Shown here: positions 17,281 through 26,861 of the stretch, piece by piece
Layout of the letters: every line of letters starts with the position of its first letter
Position numbering within the stretch: the first letter of the stretch is position 1
NCBI GenBank assembly: GCA_002723155.1
Contig: PBNO01000018.1
Span: forward strand, 1-43,174
Direction: 5' to 3'
DNA: 43,174 bases
Source: Ponticaulis sp.
GTDB lineage: Bacteria; Pseudomonadota; Alphaproteobacteria; Caulobacterales; Hyphomonadaceae
The notes under the pieces: generated by a model
Told to the model about the DNA's origin: nothing
Seen by the model: only the letters and a program-made list of their open reading frames with translations
Databases searched by the model: none
Position numbers and translations under genes: made by a program

Positions 17281-19161
17281 TTATCTCAGTTTCACGCCAA
17301 TGAGGGCGGTTGCACCCGGTGCATGATACCCGAAGACGTCATCTACTCGCACATCGAACAGGTTCTCGCCTCGCAGCGTGACTGCAAAGCGTTCTGTTAC
17401 CGGATATTCGAAAGTACCTGACGCGAGCAGATAATCGCCAAGAGAAACGGTTGTGAACGTACCGAAGTCTGTGTCCAGCTGCGTGCCGACATAGTCGAGC
17501 GCAAAGCCTGCGCGCATGCCTTCAACCGTTGCGGACTGCCAATCGACAGACACGCTGCCGGTCCATTCCGGAACGCGGATTTCCTGAATGCCGCTATCGC
17601 TTGTGGAGTCGATTTTCGTCGCACTCGCATTCAGGCGGAGCGTCTCGCTGATCGTCCAACCGAATGCGCCTTCGACACCTGAGCGCTCAGATTCGCCCGT
17701 GCGGTTCATCGGTGTGGCGAGGAAAAGTGGCGGCGCATACGAGGTGTATATCTCGTTTTCGAGTTCTGCCTCGAAATAGGTGAGAGACACATCGAACGGA
17801 CCATGGACGTGGTCGAAGCCGATTTCCCAGCTGGATGATGTTTCCGGCTCCAGGTCCGGATTGCCGACAAAACTGCCCGGATAGAAGCCGAACAATTCAG
17901 TGAAGGTCGGGTTCTTTACGCCTTCGCCAGCGCTCGCGCGGAAGCGGAATGCAGGTGAGATGTTATATGCGGCACCAATGCGCCATGTGTCCGCGTCGTC
18001 GAACACGCCGTCATTGTCGTCATGGCGTGCTGAAGCCGTCAGGGCGAGATCGCCAACAGACAGTCGCGCTTCAACTGCAGCGCCGAGCGTTTCAAACGTC
18101 TGGGACTGATTTGGATCGCCGAAGAAGCTCGCCTGACCCTCGCGCGTGTAATCTTCCTGCTCCCAGTCCAGAATACCGGCGAGGTCCAGAACCGCGCCGT
18201 CGAAATCAAAAGAGGTCGCTGGAGAATAGGCAATCTTTGTGCGCTCACCGGTGGTTTCATCGGTGGCGACACCGTCTGCAAAGTTCTCGCGGACAACGGA
18301 GTTGAAGCTCGCTGTCAGAACGTGGTCGAGAGCGAATGCGGTGGTGGATGCACGAGCGCCGAGCAGCCATTGGTCGCTTTCTGTTTCGCGGTCTGCATTG
18401 TCCAGAAGGCCGTCAAAGTCAGTGTCAGGATCAGTCTGGCTGGTGGTCGCACGGTATGTGAGGAGCCCGCTCAGATCGATGGAGCCGGCGACCTGTTGAT
18501 TACCGGTGACGAGGAAGGAATAGCTCTCAGAACCGTCTTTTTCGCCATCATTTCCGGAAACATCGACGCCGTCTGTGCTGAATGCTGATGCAGCAGCTGA
18601 GAGATTTCCATTTCCGTAATCGAGACCGCCGGACACTTGTCCGCGCAATGTATCGAAGGTGCCATACTCTGCGGCTGCGTTCAGTTCGGTTGCGTCTGCG
18701 GTGACAAGATTGATCACACCGCCGACAGCATCAGAGCCGTAGAGCGCAGATTGTTCGCCGCGCGCAACTTCAATGCGCGACAAGTTGAGGCCGGAGAACA
18801 GACCGAAATCCGTTTCGCCATTCACTGCGTCTGAAACTTCGATCCCGTTCAGAAGCACGAGCGTGTGGTTCGCTTCTGCACCGCGAATACGGATTTGGGT
18901 GAGGCCGCTCTGAGTGCCCGAACGGGAAATGCCGAGGCCAGGAACAGCGCGGAGTTGATCGGCAATGAATTCTGAGTCGCGGACGGCGAGATCAGCTGCG
19001 GAAAGAACAGATACGCTCGCTGTCACGTCTTCAGCAGCGACCGGACGAAGGCCGACAACGCTGATTGTGTCCTGACGTGCTTCTTCTGTGTCAGCGGATT
19101 GTGCGTGAGCTGGCGCAATAAAACACAGTGCGGCGCAGCCCGAGAAAAGGATCGATTTCAT
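17281..19161 (-). CDS. btuB: TonB-dependent outer-membrane cobalamin receptor
   Basis: A 626-aa TonB-dependent receptor directly downstream of a cobalamin riboswitch. A signal peptide (cleavage after AHA, about residue 20) is followed by a TonB-box-like segment (DTISVVG), then the plug domain with VPGLGISRSG, IRIRGAEANHTLVLLNGIEV and RGEQSALYGSDAVGGVINLVT. The remainder is beta-barrel, ending in GATALIGVKLR. The last residue is Arg, not the usual terminal Phe. Length matches E. coli BtuB closely. Its start codon is preceded by AGGG at 8 nt, next to a hairpin that may hide the ribosome-binding site. It takes up B12 across the outer membrane. Confidence 0.93.
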   Translation of the reverse strand: MKSILFSGCAALCFIAPAHAQSADTEEARQDTISVVGLRPVAAEDVTASVSVLSAADLAVRDSEFIADQLRAVPGLGISRSGTQSGLTQIRIRGAEANHTLVLLNGIEVSDAVNGETDFGLFSGLNLSRIEVARGEQSALYGSDAVGGVINLVTADATELNAAAEYGTFDTLRGQVSGGLDYGNGNLSAAASAFSTDGVDVSGNDGEKDGSESYSFLVTGNQQVAGSIDLSGLLTYRATTSQTDPDTDFDGLLDNADRETESDQWLLGARASTTAFALDHVLTASFNSVVRENFADGVATDETTGERTKIAYSPATSFDFDGAVLDLAGILDWEQEDYTREGQASFFGDPNQSQTFETLGAAVEARLSVGDLALTASARHDDNDGVFDDADTWRIGAAYNISPAFRFRASAGEGVKNPTFTELFGFYPGSFVGNPDLEPETSSSWEIGFDHVHGPFDVSLTYFEAELENEIYTSYAPPLFLATPMNRTGESERSGVEGAFGWTISETLRLNASATKIDSTSDSGIQEIRVPEWTGSVSVDWQSATVEGMRAGFALDYVGTQLDTDFGTFTTVSLGDYLLASGTFEYPVTERFAVTLRGENLFDVRVDDVFGYHAPGATALIGVKLR

Positions 19162-19321
19162 ACGATATCCCTGTAGGCCGGTCTGCGCCGGCAGACGGAC
19201 CTGGAAACGACATGAGTAACCCGCACTGCGCCCGGCGCCGCAATGGGGTGGCGTGTCGCTTCAAAGGAAGGGAAACCCTGTCCCGTCTGTCATTGGCTGG
19301 ACCCGGCCGACGGACGAACGA

Positions 19322-19480
19322 CGCGATGGCAGGTCTCCTGGCTCACCGATCTTCGCATCCGCCCGCCTTCCCGGAAAATCCAGTGGCGTGTGGGACGAAT
19401 GCTCCCGGTTTACAGTTGCGGGCACAGCGCAGGAATTACACCTGCTTCCCTCTTCGCCGGTCTCCCGGCACCATCTGAGG
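19322..19480 (-). promoter_or_regulatory. Cobalamin (AdoCbl) riboswitch
   Basis: On the minus strand the leader carries the full set of conserved cobalamin-riboswitch elements in order. GGTGCCGGG is near 19473. GGGAAGCAGGTG is near 19444-19455. GCGCTGTGCCCGCAACTGTA follows, then GCCACTGG near 19380-19387, and the B12 box AGCCAGGAGACCTGCCAT at 19326-19343. About 160 nt separate the B12 box from the btuB start. That stretch includes a GTCTGC/GCAGAC hairpin just before the AGGG ribosome-binding site, consistent with translational control. It should shut off btuB-F-C-D when cobalamin is plentiful. Confidence 0.96.
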
Positions 19481-19513
19481 GGCGTTATTTCTCTGAATTG
19501 TGGGTGATGTCAA

Positions 19514-20008
19514 TCAGTTGGACAGAAATGGTTCCGGACAACCGGAGCCTTCCGGTACGCGGCGACCAGGTGCACGGCGTTGAACTTCGTTCAGAGCGCG
19601 GCGCAGACGGAAGGTGATTTCGCGGGAATTCATTACGCCCTGCATGCAGACCAGTGGTTCTTTGGAATCAGAGGCAATTACCACCGCATAACCGGTGTAA
19701 GGGTACTGGTTATAGGCGTGATAGATCTGCTCAATGCCCGCAGACTGCATGCGGTTCAGAAAGCCCGACCACATTTCATCTTTCTGCTGCTGCGTGCCGG
19801 TGCGCGCATAAGTCAGATCGACAGAAATCCATTCCACCTGCTGATGGCTCATACCGTCTACGGCGTCATGTAGAGCCGGATCGAAGATATGGCAGGTCGG
19901 GCACCAGTCAGCAGTGAAGTTGATGATCTGGATGCCAGGCGTATCAGCATGAGCGGGGCGGCTGAGCGCCCCGACCAGAATAAGAAAAAGAAGTGCTGTA
20001 AGTCTCAT
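19514..20008 (-). CDS. Periplasmic thioredoxin-like protein
   Basis: A 164-aa protein with a signal peptide (LTALLFLILVGALS, cleavage after AHA, about residue 21). It has a thioredoxin-type core: INFTADWCPTCHIFDP carries the redox pair Cys36/Cys39 (CPTC). A second segment, YNQYPYTGYAVVIAS, sits where thioredoxins have the cis-Pro loop, though the cis-Pro pattern is not clear. The start has a strong AAGGAGGAG site. It ends 34 bp before the B12 riboswitch on the same strand, so read-through into the riboswitch leader is possible. Role unknown: disulfide handling in the cell envelope or thiol reduction are options. Confidence 0.8.
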   Translation of the reverse strand: MRLTALLFLILVGALSRPAHADTPGIQIINFTADWCPTCHIFDPALHDAVDGMSHQQVEWISVDLTYARTGTQQQKDEMWSGFLNRMQSAGIEQIYHAYNQYPYTGYAVVIASDSKEPLVCMQGVMNSREITFRLRRALNEVQRRAPGRRVPEGSGCPEPFLSN

Positions 20009-20051
20009 ATCACTCCTCCTTCTGGCACAATGAGTTCAGCTTGGTGCTGTC

Positions 20052-21356
20052 TCAAGCAAGAGCGTTGCCAAACACGCGGTCGAAAGTCTCATCGACACGT
20101 TTTGTGTGATAGCCCAGATCGAACAGTTCGTCGATCTGCTGGTCTGTCAGCATTGTTTTAATGTCAGCATCAGCTTTCAGAAGCTCGTTGAACGGTTTGC
20201 CTTCGCGCCATGTGACCATCGCATTGCGTTGGACCAGACGGTACGCATCTTCACGGCTGGAACCGGCTTCGACGAGTGCGAGAAGCACACGCTGGGAGTT
20301 ATGAAGGCCACCCAGCTGGTTCATATTGCGCTCCATGTTCTCAGGATACACGACGAGGCCGTCCATAACGCCTTTCAGACGCGCCAGAGCAAAGTCGAGG
20401 TGGATTGTGGCGTCAGGGCCGATGCCGCGCTCTACGGACGAGTGAGAGATGTCGCGCTCGTGCCAGAGAGCGACGTTTTCCATCGCCGGAACAACAGACG
20501 AGCGAACCAGACGCGCAAGACCTGTCAGGTTCTCTGTGAGTACAGGGTTGCGCTTGTGCGGCATCGCGGAGGAGCCTTTCTGACCGGCAGAGAAGAACTC
20601 TTCGGCTTCCAGAACCTCTGTACGTTGCAGGTGGCGAATCTCGGTGGCGAGACGCTCGATCGAGCTTGCGACGACGCCAAGTGCGCAGAAGAAGGCTGCA
20701 TGGCGGTCACGCGGGATGACCTGAGTTGACACAGGTTCCTGAGCAAGGCCGAGTGCGTTAGCGACATAAGCTTCAATGCGCGGATCAATGTTCGCGTAAG
20801 TGCCAACAGCGCCAGATATTGCGCAGGTTGCGATTTCTTCGCGCGCTGTTTTCAGGCGCTGAAGGTTACGGTCAAACTCTGCATAATAAGTGGCGAGCTT
20901 CACACCGAAGGTGGTCGGCTCTGCGTGAATGCCGTGGCTGCGGCCGATTGTGATCGTCCATTTGTGCTCTTCAGCGCGCTTCTTGATGCTTTCCAGAAGC
21001 TCTTCCATGTCCTTGATCAGGATGTCGCTTGCGCGGGACAGCTGAACCGCAAGGCAGGTGTCGAGAACGTCTGAAGATGTCAGGCCCTTGTGAAGGAAAC
21101 GGGCTTCCTCGCCAACGAATTCGGCAACGCTTGTCGTGAAGGCGATAATGTCGTGCTTCACTTCGCGTTCGATCTCGTCAATGCGCTCGACGCTGAAATT
21201 GCCGCGCTCGCGAATTGCCTGTGCGGCTTCCTGCGGGATTTCGCCGAGTTCGGCCATGGCCTCACAAGCAAGCGTCTCGATTTCAAGCCAGATTGCGTAT
21301 TTGCTTTCCGGGCTCCAGATGGCGCTCATTTCCGGGCGGGCATAACGAGGGATCAT
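20052..21356 (-). CDS. purB: Adenylosuccinate lyase
   Basis: A 434-aa fumarase/aspartase-superfamily lyase that acts twice in purine synthesis, releasing fumarate from SAICAR and from adenylosuccinate. The superfamily signature GSSAMPHKRNPV is at 261-272. The histidine motif TIGRSHGIHAEPTTFG (136-151) and TSSDVLDT (93-100) are also clear. The ATG at 21356 (MIPRYARPEM) fits the family N-terminus; the open frame extends 20 codons upstream without support. It lies 43 bp upstream of the thioredoxin-like gene and may be transcribed with it. Confidence 0.96.
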   Translation of the reverse strand: MIPRYARPEMSAIWSPESKYAIWLEIETLACEAMAELGEIPQEAAQAIRERGNFSVERIDEIEREVKHDIIAFTTSVAEFVGEEARFLHKGLTSSDVLDTCLAVQLSRASDILIKDMEELLESIKKRAEEHKWTITIGRSHGIHAEPTTFGVKLATYYAEFDRNLQRLKTAREEIATCAISGAVGTYANIDPRIEAYVANALGLAQEPVSTQVIPRDRHAAFFCALGVVASSIERLATEIRHLQRTEVLEAEEFFSAGQKGSSAMPHKRNPVLTENLTGLARLVRSSVVPAMENVALWHERDISHSSVERGIGPDATIHLDFALARLKGVMDGLVVYPENMERNMNQLGGLHNSQRVLLALVEAGSSREDAYRLVQRNAMVTWREGKPFNELLKADADIKTMLTDQQIDELFDLGYHTKRVDETFDRVFGNALA

Positions 21357-21637
21357 GGTCGGGCCTATCTCAGTACAAGAATTGATTGAAACTACGCGCT
21401 GATTAGGCGTTACCAATTCGATTGTCTACTGAGCTACGGGCTCGGGCTTAACTTTAATCGCTGCCAGCTTACTTCGGGGAAGGTGATGAATTGAGGGCAG
21501 GGACATCGAAGACACGGCACTTTTTTGTCACTGCGGCCAATTTACTATGCGGTTTTTTCCGGGAAGGGTTTGCCAATCTGAATGTCCGCGTCTAATCCGG
21601 TCTGAAAAATAGTCAGCGTTCAGGGGCAAGAATAAGC

Positions 21638-23641
21638 ATGTTTTCGAAAATCCTCATTGCGAACCGTGGTGAAATTGGTGTGCGCGTCATCAAGACGTGC
21701 AAGCGGATGGGCGTAAAAACAGCCATTGTTTATTCCGAGGCCGACGCAGACAGCCTCGCGGTTGAAATGGCAGATGAAGCCGTCTTTATCGGTGGCGCGC
21801 CTGCTTCAGAATCGTATCTGGTTCAGGACAAGATCATCGACGCGGTACGCAAGACCGGCGCAGAAGCTGTTCACCCGGGTTTCGGTTTCCTCTCTGAGAA
21901 CCCTGTATTTGCCCGCCGCCTTGAAGAAGAGAAAATCACCTTCATCGGCCCGAACCCGTTCGCGATCGAATCCATGGGTGACAAGATCACCTCTAAAGAA
22001 TTCGCTGCCAAAGCAGGCGTTTCTACAGTTCCAGGCCATATGGGCCTGATCGAAGAGACCGAAGAAGCTGTGCGCATTTCTGGCGAGATCGGCTATCCGG
22101 TCATGATCAAGGCGTCTGCTGGCGGTGGCGGTAAAGGTATCCGCGTTGCTTATGACGACGCAGAAGTCCGCGAAGGCTTCCCGGCAGTTAAGGCCGAAGC
22201 GAAAACAGCATTCGGTGATGACCGTGTCTTCATCGAGAAATTCATTCTGAGCCCGCGCCACGTTGAGATCCAGGTTCTTGGCGATAAGCACGGTAATGCG
22301 ATCCATCTGTTCGAGCGTGAGTGCTCCATCCAGCGTCGTAACCAGAAAGTCATTGAGGAAGCACCGTCTCCGCTTCTCGATGAAGAGACCCGCATGAAGA
22401 TGGGCGCGCAGGCTGTCGCGCTGGCGAAAGCGGTGAACTATGACAGTGCCGGTACAGTGGAATTCGTCGCTTCCGGCGTCGATAAGAGCTTCTACTTCCT
22501 TGAGATGAACACGCGTCTGCAGGTGGAACACCCGGTCACAGAGATGATTACGGGCGTTGACCTTGTTGAGCAGATGCTGCGTGTGGCGTCCGGTGAGAAG
22601 CTTGCGATTGCGCAGGACGATCTCTCCATCAATGGCTGGGCGGTGGAAAGCCGTGTCTACGCGGAAGATCCATACCGCAACTTCCTGCCAAGCATTGGCC
22701 GTCTGAAGCGTTACATTCCGCCGGTGGAAGGCGAAGCGACGGGCGCGCCGGGCGTTGTGCGTGTTGATTCCGGTGTCCGTGAGGGCGACGAAATCTCCAT
22801 GTTCTATGACCCGATGATCTCCAAGCTGGTGACTCACGGCAAGACACGTGACGAGGCGATTGATACGCAGCTCGCGGCGATGGATCGTTACCACATTGAA
22901 GGTATTCAGGATAACATGCCGTTCGTGACCGCTGTGTACGAGCAGGAGCGTTTCCGTTCCGGTGATATCACCACGGCTTACATCAAAGACGAGTTCCCTG
23001 ACGGCTTTAACGGTGTTGAGCCAACCGCAGAACAGACTCTGATTTTGACGGCAAGCGCAGCTCACGTGCACGGTGTATATTCTGCTCGTGCAGCGCTGAC
23101 ATCAGGTCGCCTGTCTCCGCCCGAGACTGTTCGCGAAGACTGGGTCGTCATTCTCGATAAGTCGCACCATCCGATCAAACTGCGCTTCGCTGAAGGCCGC
23201 AGCGAGATTGAAATTGAGGGCAAGGTCCATGTTCTGGAAACAGACTGGAAGCCGGGTACGCACCTTCTCGAAGGTACGCTCGATGGTAACCCGTTTGCCG
23301 TAAAATTTGCCGACCGTACTGAAGGCTATCTCTTCCGCCACCGCGGCGTTGCACTGCGTGCGCTGGTTTGCACACCACGTTCTGCAGAGCTTCACGCGAA
23401 ACTTCCTGAGAAAGAAGCAGCTGACCTTTCCAAACTGATCATGAGCCCGATGCCGGGTCTCGTTGTCTCCATGGATGTAGAGCTTGGTCAGGAAGTAAAA
23501 TCAGGTGAAGCTGTCTGCGTTGTCGAAGCCATGAAGATGCAGAACATCATCCGTGCTGAAGCAGATGGCGTAGTGAAAGCGATCAATGTTGGTGCTGGCG
23601 ACAGTGTTGCTGCTGACGAAATCATGGTTGAATTCGAGTAA
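21638..23641 (+). CDS. pccA: Propionyl-CoA carboxylase, biotin-containing alpha subunit
   Basis: A 667-aa biotin-dependent carboxylase alpha chain: biotin carboxylase domain (ILIANRGEIGVRVIKTCK, ASAGGGGKGIRVA, EMNTRLQVEHPVTEM), a linker domain near 470-590, and a C-terminal biotinyl domain with EAMKMQN (biotinyl Lys about 633). Length, RNFLPSIGRL and the linker after the carboxylase domain match alphaproteobacterial propionyl-CoA carboxylase alpha chains; the other alpha chain here (2174-4078) is the methylcrotonyl type. It makes methylmalonyl-CoA with a beta subunit that is not in the window. The RBS-like AGGGGC lies about 14 nt upstream of the ATG. Confidence 0.9.
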   Translation: MFSKILIANRGEIGVRVIKTCKRMGVKTAIVYSEADADSLAVEMADEAVFIGGAPASESYLVQDKIIDAVRKTGAEAVHPGFGFLSENPVFARRLEEEKITFIGPNPFAIESMGDKITSKEFAAKAGVSTVPGHMGLIEETEEAVRISGEIGYPVMIKASAGGGGKGIRVAYDDAEVREGFPAVKAEAKTAFGDDRVFIEKFILSPRHVEIQVLGDKHGNAIHLFERECSIQRRNQKVIEEAPSPLLDEETRMKMGAQAVALAKAVNYDSAGTVEFVASGVDKSFYFLEMNTRLQVEHPVTEMITGVDLVEQMLRVASGEKLAIAQDDLSINGWAVESRVYAEDPYRNFLPSIGRLKRYIPPVEGEATGAPGVVRVDSGVREGDEISMFYDPMISKLVTHGKTRDEAIDTQLAAMDRYHIEGIQDNMPFVTAVYEQERFRSGDITTAYIKDEFPDGFNGVEPTAEQTLILTASAAHVHGVYSARAALTSGRLSPPETVREDWVVILDKSHHPIKLRFAEGRSEIEIEGKVHVLETDWKPGTHLLEGTLDGNPFAVKFADRTEGYLFRHRGVALRALVCTPRSAELHAKLPEKEAADLSKLIMSPMPGLVVSMDVELGQEVKSGEAVCVVEAMKMQNIIRAEADGVVKAINVGAGDSVAADEIMVEFE

Positions 23642-23672
23642 TCTGCCAATTCCGGTGTGAGTGGGGTACGTC

Positions 23673-24377
23673 ATGACCGATCAGTCCGCGTCAGTTGAAA
23701 CAATGTATGATCCTGGCCGTCCATGGATTTCTGGTCCTGACGAAGACCCTAACCGCGCCAACTGGGCCGCGGAGTATTTTGATCCGACGGGCGAGACCGC
23801 GAAACCGGTCTTTCTGCGTGGGCAGATGCTGCTTGCAATCGCACGGCTTGTGATCCTGGTGGCTACATTTGGTGTTCTATCCAGCGCACCGAGAGTTGGA
23901 GCGGCCGTCGCGGCTTTCGGCATTGGAGTTCCAATGTTGATGTCGTTGGTGAGCCATGTTCGGCGTCTTGCGCATGCGGGCCGTCCAGCGTTTTTGGCTC
24001 TGTTTGTCGCTCTTCCGTTTCTATTGGCATCGCTCTTCACTGTGGTACAGATTCAGGCGATTTCCCAGCAGCCTGTTGTGGCTGAATTGGATGCCGAAAC
24101 GCTCCGCGCTGCGGTTGAAGCGGAATTAAATGGCTCCGACACAGAAGAAGCCAACGAAGCCGATGCGCCAGAGGCGGAAGCACCTGCACCACGCCCGCAA
24201 ATGCGCAGACGCGGACCTCCCCCAACAGCTGAACAAATCCTCGCAGGTACGATTCAGGGGGGGATTGTGATGTGGCTGTTCCTGAGCCTGTTCACTATGG
24301 TTTATTCGTTGGTCTATGTTGCGCGTCGACCTCGGGCCGAACGTGTAGAAGAGCGGCGCACTAGCCTCTACGGCTGA
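23673..24377 (+). CDS. Unrecognised four-helix membrane protein downstream of pccA
   Basis: A 234-aa protein I cannot assign to a family. About 45 polar residues are followed by three closely spaced hydrophobic segments (near 50-70, 77-98 and 108-130 of the mature numbering). An acidic, Ala/Pro/Glu-rich cytoplasmic or periplasmic stretch ends in PRPQMRRRGPPP, and a fourth hydrophobic segment precedes a basic tail. An in-frame GTG at 23661 would add four residues; ATG 23673, with GGGG 6 nt upstream, is preferred. It follows pccA by 31 bp, so co-transcription is likely. The stop abuts the convergent kinase stop with no gap. Confidence 0.7.
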   Translation: MTDQSASVETMYDPGRPWISGPDEDPNRANWAAEYFDPTGETAKPVFLRGQMLLAIARLVILVATFGVLSSAPRVGAAVAAFGIGVPMLMSLVSHVRRLAHAGRPAFLALFVALPFLLASLFTVVQIQAISQQPVVAELDAETLRAAVEAELNGSDTEEANEADAPEAEAPAPRPQMRRRGPPPTAEQILAGTIQGGIVMWLFLSLFTMVYSLVYVARRPRAERVEERRTSLYG

Positions 24378-26774
24378 TCACGCCGCTTCAATGTCTTCGT
24401 CTGGCTGCTGAACCGGCAGGTATAGCGTTACCGTCGTTCCGACATTCAATTCACTATCGATCGCGAACCGTCCGCCGTGCAGCTCGACAAGCGAGCGCGT
24501 GAGGGCAAGGCCGAGGCCGGTGCCGTTATGGTTCATGTCCTGATTGGACTCCGCCTGCTCGAACGGGTTGGCGAGGCGAGGCAGGTCATCCTTGGAAATG
24601 CCGACGCCAGAGTCTTTGACCGAGATCGAAATGAATTCTTTCTCATTCTTCACGGTGACGGTGATCTGCCCGTTGTCATGCGTGAATTTAATTGCGTTTG
24701 AAACGAGGTTCAGAACCATCTGGCGGACAGCGCGGTGGTCGGCCTCAATGTCATGCACATCGTCCGCGTGGACAAGCTCCAGCTTGATATTCTTTTCGTC
24801 CGCTTTGCGGCGGATCATGCGGATGGCAGCATCGACAGGTTCGACCGGGTCTATCGGCTTGGTGTTGATCGTCATCTTGCCGGATTCGATCTTCGCCATA
24901 TCGAGAATGTCGTTGATCATGTCGAGCAGGTGCTGACCGGATAGCAGAATGTCTTGCGCGTATGACTTGTACCGTTCGTCGCCGAGAGGGCCGAAAATCT
25001 CCTTAACGAGCATTTCCGAGAAGCCATTGATGGCGTTGAGCGGCGTGCGCAGCTCATGGCTCATATTCGCAAGGAAGCTGCCCTTGGCCTGGCTTGCATG
25101 CTCGGCTTTGGTTTTCTCTTCCGCGTATTTGCGCGTGAACTCACGTGCGCGTCCTTCTGAGCGTTCAAGCTCGGAGATGAGGCGCTTCAGCTTCTTCTCA
25201 TTGCGAAGGTGTTCGTCCTGCTGATTCTTGAGCTTGGAGATGTCTGACGCGATGGTGAGCATCAATCCGCCAGAAGTTTCGCGCTCCGCAAGGTGGAACC
25301 AGCGGCCGTCACGCATCAGGACTTCGCGCTCTTCGCCCACATCTTCTGTCGCGCGGTCGAAACGTACAGCGCGGCTGATCTCGACATTGATGATGTCATG
25401 GCTGACACCCGGGCGCAGCACTTCGTCGTCCAGCGCGAATGCTTTTGCGAAGGCCGGGTTCCAGAACATCAGGCGCTTGCGATCATCCCAGAGCGCGATC
25501 GGCATTGAGAAGCCTTCGAATGCGTTCCGCAGCCGCATTTCGGAAGCACGCATACGTTCTTCGAGCAGACGGCGATCTGATACGTCGATTGCAATGCCTT
25601 CCAGTGCAATCTGATCGGCAACGGCGCGTGATTGAGGGCGAAGGGCTCTGAATTCGAAATGGCGTCCGCGGATATTGAGCGTGCCTTTCAACGTGCCTTC
25701 GACAGCACCTTTTGCGACGGCGTTTACAAACTTACGAGCACTCTGCGCACCGAAATATGGCTCCAGTGCATTGAGCGGAATATCGCTGCCCGGTTCGAGG
25801 TTCAGAGATTTCGCCAGAGCACCTGAAACGGTCAGGGACTGGATGTTGCGATCAATCTTCCATGAGCCGACCCCGACATTCGCAGCGAGACGTGTCAGGC
25901 CTTCGGACGCTTCGGCAAACCCGGCATCTGTCTCTTTTTGCTTCTTGCTCGGTTTCGCTGCAGGTTTAGCTCCGCCGAGGCGGGAGCGCGCTGCGCCCAG
26001 AAGGCTGAGAACCGCAAGTGTCGGTGACAGGAATAGCAGCGAGTAGAGAAGAATCGCACCAGTGCCGAGTGCGGTGAACCACGGCTCAGTCTGAACCTGA
26101 CACACCTGTAGCGGGCCGCCATTATGCGCGACACAGGTTGAGGTGTGGCGGACCCAGTAGCGGTCAAAGCTCGTCAGATCCTGAAGGACATCCTGTCTGT
26201 CGAGCCAGCCAATTACGTCTTGGGAGCCGACAGAGCCACCCTGCGGCGCACCTTGCCCCATAGAAAAGCGCATGGCTTCGTTCTGCGGAAGATCGGATGC
26301 GAGCTGGTGTAATGGAATGGTCGAGATGAACTCGGTGCGTCCGACCGTCGACATGATGAGCAGATTGCTCGGGCTTGCTGCGATCGCAACGCCGTTTTCT
26401 GACATCCATCGCGCAGTCTCAAGTGTTTGTTCATCGGTGAGGGAGGCGCGGCTCCCCTCGGGTGATATGCGGAAAATGCGCTGCACTGATGAGATCTGGC
26501 TTTCAACTTCCAGAACGGAGCTGCCTGAATTCAAGCCTACTGTAAGAGCATCGCCAATGATGTCGCGCTGCAGGTCGTAACGATCTAGCATGCTCTGCAT
26601 GTTCGTCTGTAGTCTGGCCTGTTGAAGCTCACTTTCGCGCTTAATGTCATCCCAGCCTTTAAGGCCAAGAATGCCGATCTGAATTGTCAGGAAAACGCCG
26701 GTAAGGAAGCTGAGGCGCGACAGTGACGTAGACATGTTGCTTCGGGCGCGCGTGCTTTGCGCTCCGGCATGCAT
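24378..26774 (-). CDS. PleC-like membrane sensor histidine kinase
   Basis: A 798-aa sensor kinase. Domains in order are an N-terminal membrane helix (FLTGVFLTIQIGILGL), an extracytoplasmic region of about 190 residues, and a second membrane helix (LGTGAILLYSLLFLSPTLAVLSLL). Two PAS-like domains follow, then a HisKA domain with phospho-His573 in FLANMSHELRTPLNAINGFSEM and a HATPase domain (NLVSNAIKFT N-box, DSGVGI, GTGLGLAL). The layout and H-box resemble Caulobacter PleC/DivJ cell-cycle kinases; PleC is the better length match. The ATG at 26774 is chosen for its AAGGA site; ATG 26735 is an alternative and would still keep both helices. A CtrA-type site lies 88 bp upstream. Confidence 0.88.
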   Translation of the reverse strand: MHAGAQSTRARSNMSTSLSRLSFLTGVFLTIQIGILGLKGWDDIKRESELQQARLQTNMQSMLDRYDLQRDIIGDALTVGLNSGSSVLEVESQISSVQRIFRISPEGSRASLTDEQTLETARWMSENGVAIAASPSNLLIMSTVGRTEFISTIPLHQLASDLPQNEAMRFSMGQGAPQGGSVGSQDVIGWLDRQDVLQDLTSFDRYWVRHTSTCVAHNGGPLQVCQVQTEPWFTALGTGAILLYSLLFLSPTLAVLSLLGAARSRLGGAKPAAKPSKKQKETDAGFAEASEGLTRLAANVGVGSWKIDRNIQSLTVSGALAKSLNLEPGSDIPLNALEPYFGAQSARKFVNAVAKGAVEGTLKGTLNIRGRHFEFRALRPQSRAVADQIALEGIAIDVSDRRLLEERMRASEMRLRNAFEGFSMPIALWDDRKRLMFWNPAFAKAFALDDEVLRPGVSHDIINVEISRAVRFDRATEDVGEEREVLMRDGRWFHLAERETSGGLMLTIASDISKLKNQQDEHLRNEKKLKRLISELERSEGRAREFTRKYAEEKTKAEHASQAKGSFLANMSHELRTPLNAINGFSEMLVKEIFGPLGDERYKSYAQDILLSGQHLLDMINDILDMAKIESGKMTINTKPIDPVEPVDAAIRMIRRKADEKNIKLELVHADDVHDIEADHRAVRQMVLNLVSNAIKFTHDNGQITVTVKNEKEFISISVKDSGVGISKDDLPRLANPFEQAESNQDMNHNGTGLGLALTRSLVELHGGRFAIDSELNVGTTVTLYLPVQQPDEDIEAA

Positions 26775-26861
26775 AGCGTCCTTATGTCCGTTATTCGTCT
26801 TCACTGAAGTGCCTCGACCGTTCAAGGCATAAAGCCCACGATTCTGATACGGCACCAAATA

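Noticed and set aside
21361-21450. tRNA-like sequence on the minus strand before purB (CCCGTAGCTCAGT and TTTCAATC)
   Set aside because: The D-arm does not close, the T-stem does not pair and no acceptor stem forms, so the resemblance is probably chance or a very decayed remnant.
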